Shown here piece by piece: positions 60,215-64,000 of a DNA stretch of 64,000 bases; the stretch's first letter is position 1; every line of letters begins with the position of its first letter. A program made the position numbers and the translations under genes. The DNA is taken from the NCBI GenBank assembly GCA_963847235.1, contig CAWJYU010000010.1:9637-73636 (forward strand), written 5' to 3'. A model generated the notes under the pieces. It was not told the DNA's origin. It searched no databases and saw nothing but the letters and a program-made list of their open reading frames with translations. The DNA comes from JACDAN01 sp963847235 (GTDB taxonomy: Bacteria > Actinomycetota > Thermoleophilia > Gaiellales > Gaiellaceae).

Positions 60215-61193
60215 GTGAAGGTGGCGTCCTGCCTCGCAGCGCTCCTCGCTGTCGCCGTGAGCTCGGCCGGCGGCGCCGTTCAGGCGGTCAAGGTGCCGAG
60301 CGGATTCCGCGTCGAGACGTACGTCCGCGGGCTGAACAAGCCGACCGCGATGGCGTGGGGGCCGCGCGGCGTCCTCTACCTCACGCAGGAGGGCGGCGAG
60401 GTGGTGAGCATCGATGCCCGGACACGGCGCCGGCGTGTCGTGCTTCGCGGCTTCAAGACGCCGCTCGGGCTGGCCTGGCACCGCGGCGACCTGTTCGTCT
60501 CCGCGCGGGGGACGCTGTGGCGGGTGAGCCGCGGGCAGCGGAAGGCGATCCTCCGGAACCTCCCGTTCGGCCGCCACCAGCAGGACAACGTCGTGGTCCG
60601 CCGCGGCCGCCTCTACCTCGGCAGCGGTTCGACGTGCGACGTCTGCGTCGAGAAGAGCCGCCTGAGCGCCGTGATCCTGTCGGTCAATCCGGACGGATCC
60701 GGCCTGCGCGTCCTCGCGCGCGGACTTCGGAACCCCTACGGCCTCGCCGCGGATCCGGTGACCGGGCGCCTCTACGCGTCCGTGAACGAGCGCGACGAGC
60801 TCGGGGAGAATGAGCCCGCCGAGACGATCGTGGAGCTACGGAACGGCCGCGACTTCGGCTGGCCGCGCTGCTGGCCGAGCCACCGGACGAAGAGCCTTCG
60901 TGGTGACTGCCGAAGGGTCACGCGGCCCGTCGCGTACCTGGAGCCGCACTCGGCGCCTGGCGGCATGGCGTTCTGGAACGGCGCGCTCTACGTCGCCGAG
61001 TGGGGCGAGTACCTGAAGCGCGACCACGGACGGAAGCTGACGCGCGTCCTCCTCCGCCCAGGGCGCCCCGCGTCGGTCTCGACCTTCGCCACCGGTTTCG
61101 AGCACCCACTCGCCGTCGTCCGTGGAGCCGAAGGGCGGTCTGCTCGTGGCCGACCACGGCCGCGGCGTCGTCTACAGGATCACCAAGCGATGA
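60215..61193 (+). CDS. PQQ-type sugar dehydrogenase (secreted beta-propeller; frameshift near 61120)
   Basis: About 325 residues when corrected. Signal peptide MKVASCLAALLAVAVSSAGG. Six-bladed soluble glucose dehydrogenase/sorbosone dehydrogenase fold: PSGFRVETYVRGLNKPTAMA, FGRHQQDNVV (catalytic-His-like), LGSGSTCDVC, ARGLRNPYGLAADPVTGRLY, NERDELGENEPAETI. One extra C near 61120 breaks the end; correction gives VEPKGGLLVADHGRGVVYRI. PQQ synthesis genes are not in the window. Confidence 0.82.
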
Positions 61194-61345
61194 AGGAGCT
61201 CGCGCTCTACCTCGTTGCCGCCGCCCTGTACATCGCGCTGGGGGTCGCGTACCCGAGCCTTCTGCTCTCCTGGTTCGAAGGCACGGCCTTCCTGCTGCTC
61301 GCGGTCTGGATCGTCCCGGCTGTCGTTCGCCGGCTTCTCCGATGA
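61190..61345 (+). CDS. 51-residue two-helix membrane protein
   Basis: MKELALYLVAAALYIALGVA and TAFLLLAVWIVPAVVRRLL are two membrane helices. ATGA overlap with the dehydrogenase stop and with the next gene, so it lies in a three-gene coupled operon. No family recalled. Confidence 0.65.
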   Translation: MKELALYLVAAALYIALGVAYPSLLLSWFEGTAFLLLAVWIVPAVVRRLLR

Positions 61346-62066
61346 GCTGGGCCGCACACGATCTCGAGCCGTACGCGATCCAGCGCCACTTCGGCGTGAA
61401 GGTCGCATTCGTCCCGCTCGTAATCGGGTCCTACTCGCCGGACATCCTCAGCAAATGGTTCGTCTACGGGATCAACGTCCTCGGCGTCGAGTTCAAAGCC
61501 GACGACCCGTGCAGTTCCATCGCGGCTGGCCCGGCGTCGGCTTCACGCACTCGCTCGGCTACGGGCTGCTGATCGCCGCGCTCATCTGGCTGATCTTCGG
61601 CAGCCGCATCTGGGCCTGGAGCTTCCTCTTAGGACACTGGGCCCACGCCCTGACAGATGCGGGCGACACGATCGGGACGATGCTCTTCTTTCCGTTCACG
61701 ACCGAGACTTTCGGGCTCGGCGCCTGGGCGTACGCGGGGCAGTACGGTCGCTTGATCGACGCCGGTGCCTACTTCAGCGGGCTCGGCTTCGTCTGGGACG
61801 GCGTCTTCCTCGTCTACGGCCTGCTCTGCTGGCGGATGTTCAAGCGGGAGTACTTCCACGAGGTGATCGTCAAGGCGGATCCGCGCTTCTGGGGCTGGGC
61901 GGGACGGTGGCTGCCCGAGACCGCGCTGCTCGCGCTCTACCGGGCGAGCTTCTTCTACGGCGCCACCCGGTGGATCGCCTGGCTCATCTGGGCGCATGTC
62001 GTCCACGACTTCCCGCTTGACCTGAGCTGGGGCGGCCCGCAGTGGGTCGACGCCGCCTACGACTGA
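61342..62066 (+). CDS. Membrane-bound metal-dependent hydrolase-like (YdjM/DUF457; frameshift near 61508)
   Basis: About 241 residues when one missing base near 61508 is restored (DDP-VQFHRGWPGVG). FTHSLGYGLL and GHWAHALTDAGDTIG carry the conserved His/Asp residues of DUF457 membrane proteins; at least four helices follow (SRIWAWSFLLGHWAHA, VWDGVFLVYGLLCW, WIAWLIWAHVVHDF). Start ATGA-coupled to the small membrane protein. Converges on the GNAT gene (10-bp overlap). Confidence 0.72.
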
Positions 62067-62620
62067 GGCAGCTCGCCCGGAAGCAGCGAATACATGACGA
62101 AGTCGACGCGCCGGTCGAGCCGGGCGTTGTAGCGGCTCGAGCGGAGGACTCCTTCCCGGGTGAACCCGGCGTTCTCTGCCACCTTCTTGGACGCGACGTT
62201 CTCCTCGTCGGCCCGGAGCTGAAGGCGCATGACACCGAGATCCTCCAGCAGCCAGCCGGAGACGAGGCGCAGCGCCCGTGTGCAGAGGCCCTGTCCGCGC
62301 GCCTGCGCCGCGACCCAGTAGCCGACCTCGACTCCGTCGTCGGGCGCGGGGAGCCAGCGGGCGCCGATCGAGCCGATCGGTAATCCGTCCGTCACGAGCG
62401 CGAAGCTGGCAATGGTGCCTGTAGCCCACCCCTCCCGGGTGCTGGCGATGTAGGCGAGGGCGTCGGCCTGCGTATATGGCTGAGGGATGATGTCGAGGAA
62501 CTCGGCGATCGCCCGGTCGTTGCAGGCGTCGACCAGCGCCTCGGCGTCTCCTTCCTCCCCCCACGGTCTCAGCGTCATGACACCGTCAGACAGGGGCGGG
62601 TCGGGCGGTCGCACGGCCAT
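62057..62620 (-). CDS. GNAT N-acetyltransferase (RimJ/RimL type)
   Basis: 187 residues. TLRPWGEEGDAEALVDACND, PIGSIGARWLP, VGYWVAAQARGQGLCTRALR (the acetyl-CoA Q/RxxGxG/A loop) and LRADEENVASKKVAENAGF are typical of RimJ-like acetylases of protein N-termini or small amines. I chose ATG at 62620 because TATCGT (62627-62632, minus) is 6 nt upstream; ATG at 62626 would add two residues. Confidence 0.87.
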   Translation of the reverse strand: MAVRPPDPPLSDGVMTLRPWGEEGDAEALVDACNDRAIAEFLDIIPQPYTQADALAYIASTREGWATGTIASFALVTDGLPIGSIGARWLPAPDDGVEVGYWVAAQARGQGLCTRALRLVSGWLLEDLGVMRLQLRADEENVASKKVAENAGFTREGVLRSSRYNARLDRRVDFVMYSLLPGELPQS

Positions 62621-62679
62621 TGCCATACGATAAGCAGCCCGTTTGAGACCGGCCCAAGCCCGGGAACTCAAGGAGAGCC

Positions 62680-64000
62680 ATGGCCATCATCGAGGACCTG
62701 CGCGGACAAGTCGACCTGAGCGAGCACGGCATCGAGGCCGACGGCGTGGTGCACCACAACCCGACGGTCGCGCTCCTCTACACCCATGCGCTCCGGCGCG
62801 GCGACGGAACGCTCGCCGAGGGCGGGCCGCTCGTCGTCGACACCGGCGAGCACACGGGGCGGTCGCCGAACGACAAGTTCGTCGTGCGCGAGTCGGGCAC
62901 AGAAGACCGGATCTGGTGGGGAAAGGTCAACCAGGAGCTGCCCGAGGACGCGTTCGAGGGCCTGCGCGACAAAGTGACCTCCTTCCTGTCGGATCAGGAC
63001 ATCTACATCGTTGACGCATTCGCGGGAGCCGACCCGGAGCACCGGCTCGCGCTCCGCGTGATCACCTACAGCCCCTGGCACGCCCTCTTCGCAAAGACGC
63101 TTTTTATCGACCCGACCGAGAAGGAGCTCGCCGACCACGAGCCCCAGGCACTCGTCCTCCATGCGCCGGCCGTCGAAGCCGATCCCGCCGAGGACGGGAC
63201 TCGGAGCGAGACCTTCGTCGTCCTCCACCCGGGTCGGATGGAGGTGCTGATCGGCGGCACGTTCTACGCCGGCGAGATCAAGAAGTCGATCTTCACGCTC
63301 ATGAACGACCGCCTGCCCCTCGAAGGCGTCCTGCCCATGCACTGCTCGGCCAACGTGGACGACGACGGCCGCGTCGCGGTCTTCTTCGGGCTCTCCGGGA
63401 CCGGCAAGACCACGCTTTCGGCCGATCCCGAGCGCCACCTGATCGGCGACGACGAGCATGGCTGGAGTGAGGAGGGGATCTTCAACATCGAGGGTGGTTG
63501 CTACGCGAAGGTGATCCGACTCTCGCCCGAGGCCGAGCCGCAGATCTACAAGACCACGCGCAGCTGGGGCACGGTGCTCGAGAACGTCGTCGCGGACGAG
63601 CGCGGCGTGCTCGACCTGGACGACGACTCGAAGACGGAGAACACGAGAGCCGCCTACAAGCTCGAGCAGATCTCGAACGCGCTTCCCGCCAAGCGGGCCG
63701 GCCATCCGAGCGCCGTCGTCTTCCTGACCGCAGACGCCTTCGGGATCCTCCCGCCGATCGCGCGGCTGTCGCGCGAGCAGGCGATGTTCTACTTCCTGTC
63801 GGGCTTCACGGCCAAGCTCGCCGGCACCGAGATCGGCGTCACCGAGCCGCAGCCGACCTTCTCCGCCTGCTTCGGCGCGCCGTTCCTCCCCCAGCCGCCA
63901 TCCGTCTACGCGCACATGCTCGGAGACAAGCTCGACCAGCACCCGCACGTCACGGTGTGGCTCGTGAACACCGGCTGGACGGGCGGTGCGTTCGGCGAGG
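62680..64000 (+). CDS. pckA: Phosphoenolpyruvate carboxykinase (ATP), 5' part
   Basis: First 440 residues; the gene runs out of the window. DTGEHTGRSPNDKFVVRE, YAGEIKKSIFTLMND, P-loop VFFGLSGTGKTTLSADP (about 236-252) and HLIGDDEHGWSEEGIFNIEG (metal-binding Asp) identify the ATP-type enzyme, which converts oxaloacetate to PEP. AAGGAGAG precedes the ATG at 62680. It ends at TGWTGGAFGE, 20 or so residues into the adenine-binding region. Confidence 0.96.
   Translation, partial: MAIIEDLRGQVDLSEHGIEADGVVHHNPTVALLYTHALRRGDGTLAEGGPLVVDTGEHTGRSPNDKFVVRESGTEDRIWWGKVNQELPEDAFEGLRDKVTSFLSDQDIYIVDAFAGADPEHRLALRVITYSPWHALFAKTLFIDPTEKELADHEPQALVLHAPAVEADPAEDGTRSETFVVLHPGRMEVLIGGTFYAGEIKKSIFTLMNDRLPLEGVLPMHCSANVDDDGRVAVFFGLSGTGKTTLSADPERHLIGDDEHGWSEEGIFNIEGGCYAKVIRLSPEAEPQIYKTTRSWGTVLENVVADERGVLDLDDDSKTENTRAAYKLEQISNALPAKRAGHPSAVVFLTADAFGILPPIARLSREQAMFYFLSGFTAKLAGTEIGVTEPQPTFSACFGAPFLPQPPSVYAHMLGDKLDQHPHVTVWLVNTGWTGGAFGE

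Overview
The window is a very GC-rich stretch of chromosome from an actinobacterium, most likely class Thermoleophilia (Gaiellales or Solirubrobacterales). This is an inference from the gene set: DUF2469, a CarD regulator, ClpC with a UUG start, an acyl-CoA carboxylase with a small epsilon-like subunit, an LPxTG-like 'IPFTALD' anchor, and a Firmicute-like cysS-rlmB-yacP-sigH gene order. Genes are tightly packed. Many neighbours overlap by ATGA or GTGA, which implies translational coupling. Many first genes lack a Shine-Dalgarno sequence and instead have a TAnnnT box 6-10 nt before the start codon, the pattern of leaderless mRNAs.

Layout. 1-1.6 kb: end of folK, DUF2469, coaX. 1.6-7.3 kb: a membrane protein, dusB, greA, a membrane-anchored Clp-N protein, lysS and a low-molecular-weight phosphatase. 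7.3-17.0 kb: an exopolysaccharide locus (GT2, flippase, GT4, Wzz/BY-kinase, O-antigen ligase, epimerase, surface protein, initiating transferase). 17.2-24.5 kb: clpC, a 2-hydroxyacid oxidase, two beta-propeller secreted proteins, radA. 24.6-29.7 kb: carD, ispD-PHP-ispF, mutY, a nuclease-like protein, a LuxR regulator. 29.8-38.4 kb: two vanadium-haloperoxidase-like proteins flanking gltX-cysS-rlmB-yacP-sigH, then a B12-type photoreceptor regulator with an 11-bp-repeat operator in front of a DUF378/fasciclin operon, and tRNA-Thr. 38.5-47.8 kb: a PLP lyase, acyl-CoA carboxylase subunits, a GGDEF/HD-GYP protein with a 30-residue companion, a decayed pgsA, a sucrase/ferredoxin-like protein and a JmjC oxygenase. 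47.9-58.2 kb: central metabolism (sucCD, mdh, icd, gltA) with an aminotransferase, PDZ-Lon protease and SDR. 58.2-64 kb: two tandem Xer recombinases, a PQQ-type sugar dehydrogenase, small membrane proteins and the start of pckA.

Sequence quality. Eleven otherwise well-conserved genes carry single-base frameshifts, thirteen lesions in all, twelve of them one extra base; one further gene has lost its start codon. Because gltA and other core genes are hit, I read these mostly as residual indel errors in the assembly rather than biology. The pgsA remnant is different: it has an internal deletion that removes its active-site motif, and is probably a real pseudogene. Each frameshifted gene below is given as one full-length feature with the lesion position noted.

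The most interesting signals are: the CarH-like operator (two triplets of 11-bp direct repeats over a DUF378/fasciclin promoter); the membrane-tethered Clp-N protein; a compact glutamyl-tRNA synthetase lacking most of its connective insertion; paired GTAACA/TGTTAC palindromes found at two loci with near-identical spacing; and a roughly 170-bp fold-back sequence between divergent promoters.
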